DNA from: an uncultured Pseudodesulfovibrio sp.
GTDB lineage: Bacteria; Desulfobacterota; Desulfovibrionia; Desulfovibrionales; Desulfovibrionaceae
Assembly: GCF_963664965.1 (NCBI RefSeq)
Contig: NZ_OY761823.1
Coordinates: 1,746,001-1,810,000, forward strand
Reading direction: 5' to 3'
Length of the DNA stretch: 64,000 nt
Shown here: one piece after another, positions 17,977 to 27,856 of the stretch
Position numbering within the stretch: position 1 is the stretch's first letter
Layout: every line of letters starts with the position of its first letter
Notes under the pieces: generated by a model
Seen by the model: the letters and a program-made list of their open reading frames with translations, nothing else
Databases searched by the model: none
Told to the model about the DNA's origin: nothing
Program-made: the position numbers and the translations under genes

Positions 17977-18864
17977 ATGTCACCTGCAAAAGTTACAGCC
18001 AAGGATATCCGAGAGGACATCGCCCGAGCCCGTGCGTACGCAAAAAAGAGCAATTACCTCAAGACGCTCAATTGCCTAGCGAATGCCATCAGAGGGCTGG
18101 TGACCAGTCAGGTCTTTGGTGCGGAAAAGTTTGAAATCCATGCCCATCTTGATGAAGCCCTGCGCGACCTCAACAAGATGAAGATGATAAAACGTCTTTT
18201 TCCCAAGGGGCTTAAATATCAGAAAGGCAAGGAGCGGGAGTTCTATAAGACGCTTGTCCAGCTGCACAAGAAGTTGGGGACGGCCATGGAGAACGCCCGC
18301 CAGACCAAGATGCGTAAGCGTCTGTCCGTGCTTGATGAGAACATGATAAAGGCTGCCAAACTCGTCGAAGCCAAGCAGCCTCTTGAAGCTCGTAAGCTGT
18401 ATCGCAAGATTTCAGAATATTTTCAGGATATCGATGGTATTGATTCCGATATCGGCAATCGTCTGACGACCTTCGGCATGTTTCCCGAAGCCATTGATTA
18501 CCTGAACAAGGCGCTTGAAGACGCTCCAAACGATGTTCGCGCCCATAGTGCCCTTATCCTCTGTTATGAAGGCATGCACGAGGTGGACAAGGCCATGGAA
18601 GCCATCAAGGAAACCATGCGCCGCGTCGGTGTCAGCGACAATCTGTACGTTCGCATGGCAAAACTGCATCTTGAAAAACGCGAATGGGGCGAAGTCTTCA
18701 ACAATGCCAAGTCCGCTCTTGACCGCAACCCGCTTAATGCCGAGGCCCAGAAACTCATGAAGCAGGCCGAGCCTCGGGTGTTTGCCGGTTCAGGTGGTTC
18801 GGGCAAGGCCGCAGCAAAGAAACCTGCCGATAGCGGCAAGAAATCCCATGATCTGAACATCTAG
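17977..18864 (+). CDS. Tetratricopeptide repeat protein
   Basis: About 295 residues, basic, with no signal peptide. The N-terminal half is helical and lysine-rich (ARAYAKKSNYLKTLNCL). At least three TPR-like units follow from about residue 165, for example FPEAIDYLNKALEDAPND, HEVDKAMEAIKETMRR and WGEVFNNAKSALDRNPLN, then a low-complexity Gly/Ala/Lys tail. TPR proteins act as binding scaffolds; no partner can be named. The ATG at 17977 is chosen; a TTG at 17959 would add six residues. Its stop codon overlaps the stop of the convergent gene. Confidence 0.83.
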   Translation: MSPAKVTAKDIREDIARARAYAKKSNYLKTLNCLANAIRGLVTSQVFGAEKFEIHAHLDEALRDLNKMKMIKRLFPKGLKYQKGKEREFYKTLVQLHKKLGTAMENARQTKMRKRLSVLDENMIKAAKLVEAKQPLEARKLYRKISEYFQDIDGIDSDIGNRLTTFGMFPEAIDYLNKALEDAPNDVRAHSALILCYEGMHEVDKAMEAIKETMRRVGVSDNLYVRMAKLHLEKREWGEVFNNAKSALDRNPLNAEAQKLMKQAEPRVFAGSGGSGKAAAKKPADSGKKSHDLNI

Positions 18865-19334
18865 TTCTTTTCTTGAATTTGCTGCAATTCTGAACGCGTC
18901 ACACGAATGATGCGTCCGTGGCTCGTCCCGACAAGCAGCGTTCCGTCACGGTCCATTTCCAGTCCGATTGGCTTTCTATCGATACGGCATACCTCATGGA
19001 GATCCCCGTCCTGCGTAATCAGGTAGATACCGCCGTTTTCTGTGCCCACAAAGACGTTTCTCAGCGCATCTACCGTCAGTACTGCCGGAGTCTCGGAAAT
19101 TTTCCCCAGCAGGATGGCTTCGGAGTTCGGCGGGATGCAGAAGACATGACCAGATTCTCGGCAGGCAGTATACAGGTTGCAGCGGGTATCGATCGCGATG
19201 TCGATCGCATCATGCGGTAGTGAGGCGTGTTTTCCCGTTGTTGCCGTTTGGGCAAGGGAAAGCGTGGTTGCGCCAAAAATGATGATCGCGAAAGTGAACA
19301 TTGCCAACACGGAAAGTTCGATTTTTTTCAACAT
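18861..19334 (-). CDS. Exported beta-propeller-like hypothetical protein
   Basis: 157 residues. An N-terminal signal peptide (KK, a long hydrophobic run, then SLAQTA near residue 30) predicts export. The rest has repeated strands of the form DALRNVFVGTENGGIYLIT and DRDGTLLVGTSHGRIIRVT, reminiscent of NHL or SMP-30 propeller blades, but there is room for only three blades, so it is a fragmentary or oligomeric propeller. No function can be assigned. It lies divergent from the LysR gene. Confidence 0.65.
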   Translation of the reverse strand: MLKKIELSVLAMFTFAIIIFGATTLSLAQTATTGKHASLPHDAIDIAIDTRCNLYTACRESGHVFCIPPNSEAILLGKISETPAVLTVDALRNVFVGTENGGIYLITQDGDLHEVCRIDRKPIGLEMDRDGTLLVGTSHGRIIRVTRSELQQIQEKN

Positions 19335-19433
19335 CGTCTCACTCCTTTTTATGTTGTAGCCAAATTAGTGAGGAGTGTGTCGATATGTCCAATATATATT
19401 TACATCGAAATTGAGATGTTGTACGTCTTGATC

Positions 19434-20354
19434 ATGGGACTGAGACAGCTTAAATACTTCATCGCCGTGGCAGAGGAACTGCATTTCGGGCGTGCCGCCG
19501 AGCGTTGTCACATCGCTCAGCCGCCGTTTTCACAGCAAATAAAGCGGCTCGAAGATGAGCTTGGTGTCAAGCTCCTTGAGCGGACCAGTCGCAAGGTGGC
19601 CTTGACTGATGAAGGCACCATGTTTCTGGCCATTGCCCGCGAAACGATATCCACTCTTGAGTGCGGCATCGAAAAAATGCACATGATGGCCAAGGGGCTT
19701 ATCGGCAAGTTGCGTGTGGGGTTCCTCAGTTCGGGGTTGTATACCGATTTTCCCAAAGGGGTGACCGCCTTTCGAAAGAAGTACCCCGGCATCATGCTTG
19801 ATATCCGCGAAATGCAGTCTTCGGACCAGAACAACGCCCTGCGGGCCGGGGAGTTGGATGTCGGATTGTCCCACCATTGCTATGCCAATCATTACATGCT
19901 TGAGGCCAAGACGTTCATGGCGGACAAGTATTTCCTCGCCGTGCACGAAGAGCATCCTCTGGCGGCCAAAGGGCATGCCGGGTATCCTGATATCGACAAG
20001 GAACCGTTCATCATGTTTTCACGGGAGCATTATCCCGAGGCCTATGACCGTGCGATCGGCAGGTATTACAAGTTCGGCGTCCAGCCCCGCATTGTTCAGG
20101 AGGCAAAGACACATCAGACCAAGCTTTCGCTTATCGCCGCAGGCATGGGGATAGGTTTTGTGCCTGAGCGCATGAGCGCCGCACTTCCCGACTGCGTGCG
20201 TATGCTCCCCTTTGATTTTCAGGGGGAGGTGCATGTCACCCCGCTCAAGCTGGTTTGGCGAAAAGGCAGCAAGACACCAGCGCTTCGGTGTTTTCTTGAG
20301 GTTCTCAGCGAGTTTTGCCGCGAGGAAAACGAGGGTGAGAGCTGCGGAAAGTAA
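19434..20354 (+). CDS. LysR family transcriptional regulator
   Basis: About 306 residues. The N-terminal winged helix-turn-helix is typical (MGLRQLKYFIAVAEELHFGRAAERCHIAQPP, quoted in part here as LHFGRAAERCHIAQPPFS), followed by SQQIKRLEDELGVKLLER and a two-lobed effector domain from about residue 90. The helix sequence resembles the BenM/CatM/TfdR group, but the ligand is unknown. An in-frame ATG at 19416 would add six residues; neither has a clear ribosome site. It is divergent from the exported protein gene, a common arrangement for a LysR target, though this is not proven. Confidence 0.92.
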   Translation: MGLRQLKYFIAVAEELHFGRAAERCHIAQPPFSQQIKRLEDELGVKLLERTSRKVALTDEGTMFLAIARETISTLECGIEKMHMMAKGLIGKLRVGFLSSGLYTDFPKGVTAFRKKYPGIMLDIREMQSSDQNNALRAGELDVGLSHHCYANHYMLEAKTFMADKYFLAVHEEHPLAAKGHAGYPDIDKEPFIMFSREHYPEAYDRAIGRYYKFGVQPRIVQEAKTHQTKLSLIAAGMGIGFVPERMSAALPDCVRMLPFDFQGEVHVTPLKLVWRKGSKTPALRCFLEVLSEFCREENEGESCGK

Positions 20355-20384
20355 TTCAGGTATTTTTTGTCCGGTAAAGACACT

Positions 20385-20424
20385 CCTCCGCAGTGAGCCA
20401 TGAAGCTCCTGCGGAGGATTTTTT
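20385..20424 (+). terminator. Terminator after LysR gene
   Basis: CCTCCGCAG pairs with CTGCGGAGG across a 15-base loop and is followed by ATTTTTTAT. Confidence 0.8.
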
Positions 20425-20464
20425 ATGACGTGAGGAATAGCTTTCGGGAATGGGATTGAGTTTT

Positions 20465-20689
20465 TTAGTCCTGCTCCGTTGAGTCTTCGGATTCGTAGCG
20501 CAGAATATCTCCGGGCTGGCAATCCAGTGCCTTGCAGATGGCATCCAGCGTGGTGAAGCGGACGGCCTTGGCCTTGCCGGTTTTCAGGATGGAAAGGTTC
20601 TGCGGAGTGATGCCGACGGTTTCGGCTAGTTCCTTGGAACTGGTTTTCCGTTTCGCCAGCATGACGTCGAGGTCTATGATGATGCCCAT
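20465..20689 (-). CDS. XRE/Cro family small transcriptional regulator (YozG-like)
   Basis: 74 residues, almost entirely one helix-turn-helix of the Cro/C1 type: LAETVGITPQNLSILKTGK is the recognition region, followed by FTTLDAICKALDCQPGDIL. It starts 8 bp after the stop of a DUF2975 membrane protein gene. This XRE plus DUF2975 pair is a recurring bacterial two-gene unit, so the regulator probably controls its own operon. Cytoplasmic. Confidence 0.9.
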   Translation of the reverse strand: MGIIIDLDVMLAKRKTSSKELAETVGITPQNLSILKTGKAKAVRFTTLDAICKALDCQPGDILRYESEDSTEQD

Positions 20690-20697
20690 ATCGTATC

Positions 20698-21270
20698 CTA
20701 AACCGTGAGTTCTTCTGTTTCGCGCAGTTCGCGGCCTTCGTCCATGATCCAGCTCACAAGTATGATGATCCCGCCGATAACAATCTCTTCAAGATTGGCC
20801 GAGTCGATTGAGAACGCCACCATTCTCTCTCCCGGAGGATTCTGGATGGTCAGGGCGACTGTCATCAGGGCTTCGTGTATCGGCATGAACCCGGCACCGA
20901 TCAGCACAGTCCAACCCGTACGACGAATATATTTAACCGTGTTGCGTGTAAAGATTTCTCCTGCGGTAAAGCAGCCGAACAGAAGGAAAAGCCACCACCA
21001 TGACAGCATCCGTATTCCCGTGGGAATCATGTCAACGCCCAATCCCATCAAGCGCGTGCTCATGGGCAGCGGATAATCGGGAATAAGCGCTTGGTCGATG
21101 GGAAGATCGGCAGTGAGTTCCTTAATGGCCATCGCGGGATTGTCTTCACCGAGTACAAGCACCTCGCCCCCGGAGAGCCAGACGATTCCGGTCAGCAGGG
21201 GGCTCACGATGAGGGCGATGAAGAATATGGCGCGAAAGAATTTTGCAAAGCGCTGGATTTTGGTTTTCAT
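20698..21270 (-). CDS. DUF2975 family membrane protein
   Basis: 190 residues with four hydrophobic segments (about residues 13-32, 85-105, 115-140 and 160-180), as in the DUF2975 family. The ATG at 21270 has AAGGAG 8 bp upstream; the frame stays open further upstream but without a comparable start. Followed at once by the XRE regulator gene. Function is unknown for the family; a sensor or stress role has been supposed from the pairing only. Confidence 0.82.
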   Translation of the reverse strand: MKTKIQRFAKFFRAIFFIALIVSPLLTGIVWLSGGEVLVLGEDNPAMAIKELTADLPIDQALIPDYPLPMSTRLMGLGVDMIPTGIRMLSWWWLFLLFGCFTAGEIFTRNTVKYIRRTGWTVLIGAGFMPIHEALMTVALTIQNPPGERMVAFSIDSANLEEIVIGGIIILVSWIMDEGRELRETEELTV

Positions 21271-21373
21271 AATGGACTCCTTTTGTTTGATGAAGTCCTT
21301 TTGCGATAATTTATTATCGTTTGTCAATAACTTTTTCTTGAAAAAGAGTGTTTGAGTGTGCTGAATGGATATA

Positions 21374-21403
21374 AAAAAAGGCCCGCAACTGACGTCGCGG
21401 GCC
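21374..21403 (-). terminator. Terminator after AraC-type regulator gene
   Basis: GGCCCGC and GCGGGCC close a 10-base loop. On the minus strand the hairpin runs into T7, just after the regulator's stop codon. Confidence 0.82.
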
Positions 21404-21428
21404 GGGATTGGTACGGGATTGCGGGAGT

Positions 21429-22352
21429 TTACTTCAACGGGATGTAGATTTCCGTAATCAGGTCTTCGGGGGCGGTTTCCTTGGGATCGTTGACATAGAC
21501 CTCGATGCTCGCCTTGGCAGCGATTTCGTGACCGTGTTGGGGCAACCACTGACCGCAGAGCTGGGCGTAGGTTTCGCAGAGTTGCATGTATGGCCCTTTG
21601 TGAATGGCCATGGCGTGTCGGCCGCCGGGGATGGTCTTTTTGCCGACAGGGGATTCCGGTTCCACGTTGACGCTGCTTTCAAGGCAGGCGTCATAGCGGA
21701 TTTTGTCTGCGGGCGTGACTTCGGGGTCGTCATGGCAGAGGGCGAGGACTCTTGTGCCGGGGGTGAACACTCCCTTGGGACCGGCCCAGCCGCAGAGGGC
21801 GTTCCATGCTGTTTCGCATTCCATGTACGGTCCGACGTGACGGACGAAATAGACTTCGGATTCCTTGAGTTCAACGACTTTGGCTTCCATTGTGATCTCC
21901 TTCCAGTAGGTGATGTGTTTTTCTTTGAGGCTTACCTGATGTGCCTTGCGAAAACCCAACGGAGAAACACCGAACATGGAGTTGAATGCGCGCGTGAAAG
22001 ATTCATGCGTTTCAAAGCCGGCATCGAACGCAATCTCGGTCACGAGCGCAGTGCCATGCATCAGCGCGAACGCCGCTCTTTCCAGCCGAAGCCGCCGTAT
22101 GTACGACTTCACGGATTCGCCGATCATGCCGCTGAATATGCGGTGAAAATGATACGGCGAAAAACAGGCCACAGCAGCCAGTTCGTCCAGCGCGAGCGGT
22201 TCGTCCAGATGCCCCTGAATATGCTCAAGGACCCGGTTCATCCGCGTTTCATAATCCTGTTTGGTTCTTCCTGTCGGGTTGCTCATGTCGTTGAATATGC
22301 CCAGTCCTGAAATTCCGGCTTGACCGTTTTTGCTCTTCTCAAAAAAACTCAT
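21429..22352 (-). CDS. AraC family regulator with GyrI-like effector-binding domain
   Basis: About 307 residues. An N-terminal AraC/XylS double helix-turn-helix occupies residues ~20-125 (HLDEPLALDELAAVACFSPY then FSGMIGESVKSYIRRLRLER and TEIAFDAGFETHESFTRAF). From about residue 150 to the end is a GyrI-like domain (VYFVRHVGPYMECETAW and GGRHAMAIHKGPYMQL), the small-molecule-binding fold of SbmC/BmrR and Rob-type regulators. The start is uncertain: ATG 22352 is used, while ATG 22286 (MSNPTGRT) is an alternative. It may govern a drug or stress response. Confidence 0.88.
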   Translation of the reverse strand: MSFFEKSKNGQAGISGLGIFNDMSNPTGRTKQDYETRMNRVLEHIQGHLDEPLALDELAAVACFSPYHFHRIFSGMIGESVKSYIRRLRLERAAFALMHGTALVTEIAFDAGFETHESFTRAFNSMFGVSPLGFRKAHQVSLKEKHITYWKEITMEAKVVELKESEVYFVRHVGPYMECETAWNALCGWAGPKGVFTPGTRVLALCHDDPEVTPADKIRYDACLESSVNVEPESPVGKKTIPGGRHAMAIHKGPYMQLCETYAQLCGQWLPQHGHEIAAKASIEVYVNDPKETAPEDLITEIYIPLK

Positions 22353-22418
22353 TTTATGTTTACTGAACAATGCATTCTTTTCTTTCAGAAACCAAGCTTG
22401 ATTTTTTCATACCCGTCC

Positions 22419-22537
22419 CGCGAAGCGCACCAAAAAGCTTAGGAAAGGATGGGGGATGGAGTCCAGAGGAAGGGGGAAGGAACAACCCTTCACGAAGGGT
22501 TTTCCTTCCCCCTTCCTCTGGCCCCCGGAGGCATTTC
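22419..22537. repeat. Dispersed intergenic hairpin element, copy 1
   Basis: The left end CGCGAAGCGCACCAAAAAG and the right end CCGGAGGCAT are shared with the copy at 53176-53256; GAGTCCAGAG is also shared. In the middle, arms at 22463-22482 and 22502-22521 are a perfect 20-base inverted repeat, extended inward by AACCCTTC/GAAGGGTT with one bulged base, giving a stem of about 28 bp. The ends are conserved and the stem is variable, as expected of a REP-like family. Confidence 0.8.
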
Positions 22538-22548
22538 AAAAAAAAGAA

Positions 22549-22580
22549 AACCGGCCCGCGACGTGAGTCGCGGGCCGGTT
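22549..22580 (-). terminator. groESL terminator
   Basis: A perfect 14-bp stem, AACCGGCCCGCGAC with its complement, closes on a GTGA tetraloop. On the minus strand it is followed by TTTTCTTTTTTTT, 28 bp after the groEL stop. Confidence 0.92.
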
Positions 22581-22608
22581 TATTAATTGGCTTGATAGCG
22601 CGGGTAGC

Positions 22609-24276
<1,668 letters not shown>

Positions 24277-24312
24277 TTAAAAGAAATTGATTATATAAGA
24301 GGGTGGTATGAA

Positions 24313-24600
24313 TTACTCGACGATGGCGAGGATGTCGTCCTCGCGCATGACCAGAGTTTCTTCGCCGTCGATAGCGACTTCAGTGCCTGCGTACTTGGCA
24401 AACAGCACGGTGTCGCCGACCTTGACGGTCATGGCAACGCGCTTGCCGTCTTCGTCCAGCTTGCCGGGACCGGCAGCGACGATTTCGCCCTTGAGGGGCT
24501 TTTCCTTTGCGGAATCCGGGATGTAGATGCCACCCGCGGTCTTCTCTTCAACTTCCAGACGCTTGACCAGAACGCGATCGTTCAGCGGTTTCAGCTTCAT
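24313..24600 (-). CDS. groES: Co-chaperonin GroES
   Basis: 95-residue heptameric lid of GroEL. The start [14 protein letters not shown] is at 24600, with GGAGG and AGAGGAA upstream; an open frame continues further up but has no support. Landmarks are the mobile loop [34 protein letters not shown] and the terminal DDILAIVE. A sigma-70-like promoter is visible upstream; no CIRCE (HrcA) operator is seen. Confidence 0.98.
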   Translation of the reverse strand: MKLKPLNDRVLVKRLEVEEKTAGGIYIPDSAKEKPLKGEIVAAGPGKLDEDGKRVAMTVKVGDTVLFAKYAGTEVAIDGEETLVMREDDILAIVE

Positions 24601-24709
24601 TTCCTCTATACCTCCAATTATGGTGTTTTCATTTGATGGACCGGGGCGCATGGCGCGACCTGCCGGGTCCGTGTCCGGGGCCGAGTTCGGCGTGTTGCGG
24701 ACTTGCTGA

Positions 24710-24737
24710 AAGATAAACACAGCGGGTGAAGAGTCAA
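24710..24737 (-). promoter_or_regulatory. Predicted groESL promoter
   Basis: On the minus strand TTGACT (24732-24737) is separated by 16 bp from TATCTT (24710-24715), about 110 bp before groES. The inverted repeat TTAGCACTC-N9-GAGTGCTAA was searched for by eye and not found, nor a clear sigma-32 site. Confidence 0.5.
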
Positions 24738-24813
24738 GCGCGTGAGGTAAAAAAAATCCAGTCCTGCACGAAATTATTTGCACAGAAAAGATTCTGTTTG
24801 AAGGGGATGGTTG

Positions 24814-25245
24814 TTACGCCTTGTTTTCCTTGTAAAATTTGCCGAACGGTTTGTCGAGTCCGAGAATGTGGTCGCGATACCAGTCGTGCACGAAATTCCT
24901 GATTTTTATGGCGGGGATGGCGGAACCGTTCATGAGCTCGGCTTCCATGCGGATGACATCGGTGATGAACCGGTTGTGTTCCTGTTTTTGCTTGGCAAGG
25001 CCGGGGTAAGCTGTTTCCTGCATGTAGGCTTCTTCTGTACGGAAGTGGAGCAGGGCGTATTCACGCAGTTCGCTCAAGATGTCGATGACGTCGTCGACTT
25101 CGTCATCGTCGAGGGGCTTGTAAAAATCGGATACCGTGGTGCCGATCTTGTCGAGAAGGTCGAAAAAGGCCCTGTGCTGTTCGTCGAGTTCCGGGATGTC
25201 GATAATGTATTCGTCAGTAAAACCGGCAAGGCTGAGAGGGGACAT
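24814..25245 (-). CDS. Bacteriohemerythrin
   Basis: 143 residues, a four-helix di-iron oxygen-binding protein. The iron ligands follow the standard pattern: DEQHRAFFD, HFRTEEAYM, KQEHNRFI and HDWYRDHILGLDK. It is a single free-standing domain in the cytoplasm, suggesting oxygen storage, detection or delivery. This suits an anaerobe that meets oxygen. AGGAGAAGCGCACC precedes the ATG. Monocistronic. Confidence 0.94.
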   Translation of the reverse strand: MSPLSLAGFTDEYIIDIPELDEQHRAFFDLLDKIGTTVSDFYKPLDDDEVDDVIDILSELREYALLHFRTEEAYMQETAYPGLAKQKQEHNRFITDVIRMEAELMNGSAIPAIKIRNFVHDWYRDHILGLDKPFGKFYKENKA

Positions 25246-25301
25246 GGTGCGCTTCTCCTGTCACGCTTTTTGTTGAGTTAGACTCCCGTATATATGGAAT
25301 T

Positions 25302-25329
25302 TTGCTTCGTGTCACGTTTCGTGTATAAC
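25302..25329 (+). promoter_or_regulatory. Predicted sigma-70-type promoter
   Basis: TTGCTT (25302-25307), 16 bp, TATAAC (25324-25329), about 80 bp ahead of the small hypothetical gene at 25410. Confidence 0.45.
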
Positions 25330-25409
25330 TAAGGCAGGGAAAAGCGCCGATAAGAAGAGTAACGGACCGGTAATTGCATCTGATTCCTAAAAGGGAAAAG
25401 GAGAACGTC

Positions 25410-25751
25410 ATGTCCGGTATGCACCAACCCGTGTCTCAGGATCAGTCCATCGGCAACCTTGCGAACGACCCTATATTGCACGCCATTGACTTTGAGGATG
25501 TGGCGCTTTCCCGAGAGGGCGCAAAGCTCGTACACTATGGCGCACGCGCAGTCCTGCGGCAGTTCATGCCCGCGGCCGACAGTGACAATCTGACGGCGGC
25601 TCAGGCCGTGGCGCTGTTTGTGGATCAGGTTTTCTGGGAAGAGAATTCCGGCGGCCTGATCATGTGTACGGACATGGCGGACCGCAGTGTCTGCCTGCCT
25701 ATCCCCAAGGCGCATTGGACCGTGCGTGATGACAGTCGCGTGTTTCAGTAA
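25410..25751 (+). CDS. Conserved-looking hypothetical protein
   Basis: 113 residues, soluble and acidic. The ATG at 25410 has AAAGGAG 6-7 bp upstream, and a promoter and a strong terminator frame the gene, so it is almost certainly expressed. Recognisable only by its sequence: a run LVHYGARAVLRQFMP, then AQAVALFVDQVFWEE and a C-terminal CLPIPKAHWTVRDD. I recognise no family or motif. It is monocistronic, between the hemerythrin and acyltransferase genes. Confidence 0.72.
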   Translation: MSGMHQPVSQDQSIGNLANDPILHAIDFEDVALSREGAKLVHYGARAVLRQFMPAADSDNLTAAQAVALFVDQVFWEENSGGLIMCTDMADRSVCLPIPKAHWTVRDDSRVFQ

Positions 25752-25777
25752 ACGCTCAACGGTAAACGTTCATCCAC

Positions 25778-25820
25778 GTCGCCCCGGCACATTGAATTCC
25801 TGTGCCGGGGCGACTTTTTT
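25778..25820 (+). terminator. Terminator after hypothetical gene
   Basis: A 13-bp perfect stem, GTCGCCCCGGCAC with GTGCCGGGGCGAC, around an 11-base loop, followed by T6. Confidence 0.92.
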
Positions 25821-25968
25821 CTGCCAGTCCGGTTATGCGGGAGCCGTGAACAGTGTCACAGATCCGTCGGATAAAAGTAACCGTCGGGATAAAAATGTCA
25901 CCCGTGCGCGGGGCGATGATTGATGGACTGTCGTATCCTCTCTGAAAAACACATCAGGAGGAATGGAT

Positions 25969-27807
25969 ATGGACGGTCAGCCCCGCAGCCCGCTGCTGCA
26001 TCTGGATTCGCCTTTCGGAGACCCGGTGCGTCATGCGCTTTTTTGCCTTTTCAGGAAGCCGCTCTCCAAGGTCCTGCGTCTTGAAACTCTCAATTCCATG
26101 TATGACGAACTCCACGAAAAAGGGAGTGACATCCCTTTTGTGGATCAGGCCTTGGATGCTCTGGGAGTGAAATTCGCCGTGGATGGACAGCCGGTGAGCC
26201 GTATCCCCAAGACAGGGCCGCTCGTGGCTGTGTGCAACCATCCGTTCGGGATTCTGGAAGGGTTGATTCTCGTCAAAATCCTGCGGGAGGTGCGTTCCGA
26301 TATCCGAATCATGGCGAATTTCCTGCTTGGCAGAATTCCTGAAATGAATGATCTGATTATCCGGGTTGATCCTTTCGGGAAAGATGATTCAGCCAAGAAG
26401 AACATCAGCGGTCTCAAGGAAAGCATGCGCTGGTTGAAAAACGGCGGAATGCTTGTCGTGTTTCCCGCTGGAGAGGTGTCGAGTCTCAGGGTGAAAAGGA
26501 AAATGGTGGCCGACCCGGAGTGGAATCCCATGGTCGGGCGCATCATCCGCCGAACCTGTGCCAATGTCCTGCCGGTGTTTTTCGACGGTCGGAACAGCGG
26601 CCTGTTCCAGACGCTCGGCCTGATTCATCCCGGCTTGAGGACCGTGCTTCTACCGCATGAAAACCTGCGCCATGCATCGGGAGCGCCCATCCGGGTCGCC
26701 ATGGGGACGACCGTAAAGCCCGAGAAACTGGCCGGATTGGAGGATGATCGTGCCGTGGTGGATTACCTCCGTTTCCGTACCTACCTGTTGCGCGAAGAGG
26801 GGAAACCGAAATTCTCCTTCAAGACCGGGGACGGTCGGCGCAGGCTCGCTCCCATCGCCAATTCACGCGGCAGGCATGTCCTTGCCAGTGAGGTTGCCGC
26901 CTTGCCGGATGATCGCATTCTCATCCGGTCCGGTGATTTTACGGTATTTCATGCCGGGGCCTTTCAGATACCGCGCATTCTTCGGGAGATCGGCATCCGC
27001 CGCGAAGAGACGTTCCGGAAGGTGGGCGAGGGGACCGGGCGGGCCTTGGATATCGATGAATTCGACGACCTGTACCGCCATTTGGTTCTCTGGAACCATG
27101 CTGAACGGGAGGTTGCCGGAGCATATCGTTTCGGCCTGACCGACGAGATTCTGGCAGATGCGGGTCCCAAGGGACTGTATACCAGTACGTTGTTCGATTA
27201 TCAGTCCGGCCTGCTGGAGGAGATGGGGCCGGCTCTTGAGATGGGGCGCTCTTTCATTACCACGAAGTACCAGAAAAACTACCAGCCGCTTCTGCTTCTC
27301 TGGAAGGGAGTGGCGGAGTTCGTCGTACGTAATCCCAAGTATACTAAACTGTTCGGATGCGTTTCGATTTCGGGTGAATATTCCGGCCTGTCCCGTGAGC
27401 TGATTGTCGAGTTCATGGAACGCCACTGTTTTCTGCCCGAATTGGCCCGCCGTGCCGTTCCCCGGCGTCCGCCCAAGGTGAAGCGGCTCAGGAAGCTCGA
27501 TTTCCATTTGCCCGAGGCCGCTTTTTCACACCCGGAAGATGTGGCTGACGTGGTCAGTGACATCGAATCCGGCAAGTCCATTCCGGTTCTGCTCCGCCAG
27601 TATCTCAAGCTCGGGGGAAAACTCATCGGATTCAACGTGGACCCGGATTTCGGCAACTGTCTGGACGGGCTGATTCTGGTGGACCTGATGCAGTCCGACC
27701 TCAAGGTGCTTTCGCGGTTCATGGGCCGGGACGGGGTGCAGTCGTTTCTGGATGCCAATGCCGCATCGAAGCCGATTCTCATGATGAATGACGGCGTGGC
27801 CGCATAA
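25969..27807 (+). CDS. Bifunctional acyltransferase, OlsF-like (ornithine lipid synthesis)
   Basis: About 612 residues. The N-terminal third is a PlsC-type lysophospholipid acyltransferase: NHPFGILEG replaces the usual HX4D motif, and VFPAGEVSS is the second motif. From about residue 320 a GNAT-type N-acyltransferase resembling OlsB/hemolysin follows, with RREETFRKVGEGTGRALDID and SCVSISGEYS-like (GCVSISGEYS) regions. In OlsF proteins the N-terminal part makes the O-acyl and the C-terminal part the N-acyl bond of ornithine lipid. This match is by domain order; the acyl acceptor is not proven. AGGAGG lies 7 bp before the chosen ATG. Membrane-associated. Confidence 0.78.
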   Translation: MDGQPRSPLLHLDSPFGDPVRHALFCLFRKPLSKVLRLETLNSMYDELHEKGSDIPFVDQALDALGVKFAVDGQPVSRIPKTGPLVAVCNHPFGILEGLILVKILREVRSDIRIMANFLLGRIPEMNDLIIRVDPFGKDDSAKKNISGLKESMRWLKNGGMLVVFPAGEVSSLRVKRKMVADPEWNPMVGRIIRRTCANVLPVFFDGRNSGLFQTLGLIHPGLRTVLLPHENLRHASGAPIRVAMGTTVKPEKLAGLEDDRAVVDYLRFRTYLLREEGKPKFSFKTGDGRRRLAPIANSRGRHVLASEVAALPDDRILIRSGDFTVFHAGAFQIPRILREIGIRREETFRKVGEGTGRALDIDEFDDLYRHLVLWNHAEREVAGAYRFGLTDEILADAGPKGLYTSTLFDYQSGLLEEMGPALEMGRSFITTKYQKNYQPLLLLWKGVAEFVVRNPKYTKLFGCVSISGEYSGLSRELIVEFMERHCFLPELARRAVPRRPPKVKRLRKLDFHLPEAAFSHPEDVADVVSDIESGKSIPVLLRQYLKLGGKLIGFNVDPDFGNCLDGLILVDLMQSDLKVLSRFMGRDGVQSFLDANAASKPILMMNDGVAA

Positions 27808-27856
27808 ATGGCTGCACATGGTTGGCATTCCGTTCGTATCCGTATAAGGTCCCGCC

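Noticed and set aside
24601-24813. CIRCE/HrcA operator upstream of groES
   Set aside because: The TTAGCACTC-N9-GAGTGCTAA inverted repeat is not present; only a sigma-70-like promoter is visible.
25320-25409. Cyclic di-GMP (GEMM) riboswitch in the leader of the gene at 25410
   Set aside because: Some GC-rich words are reminiscent, but the conserved core and pairing of the motif are missing.
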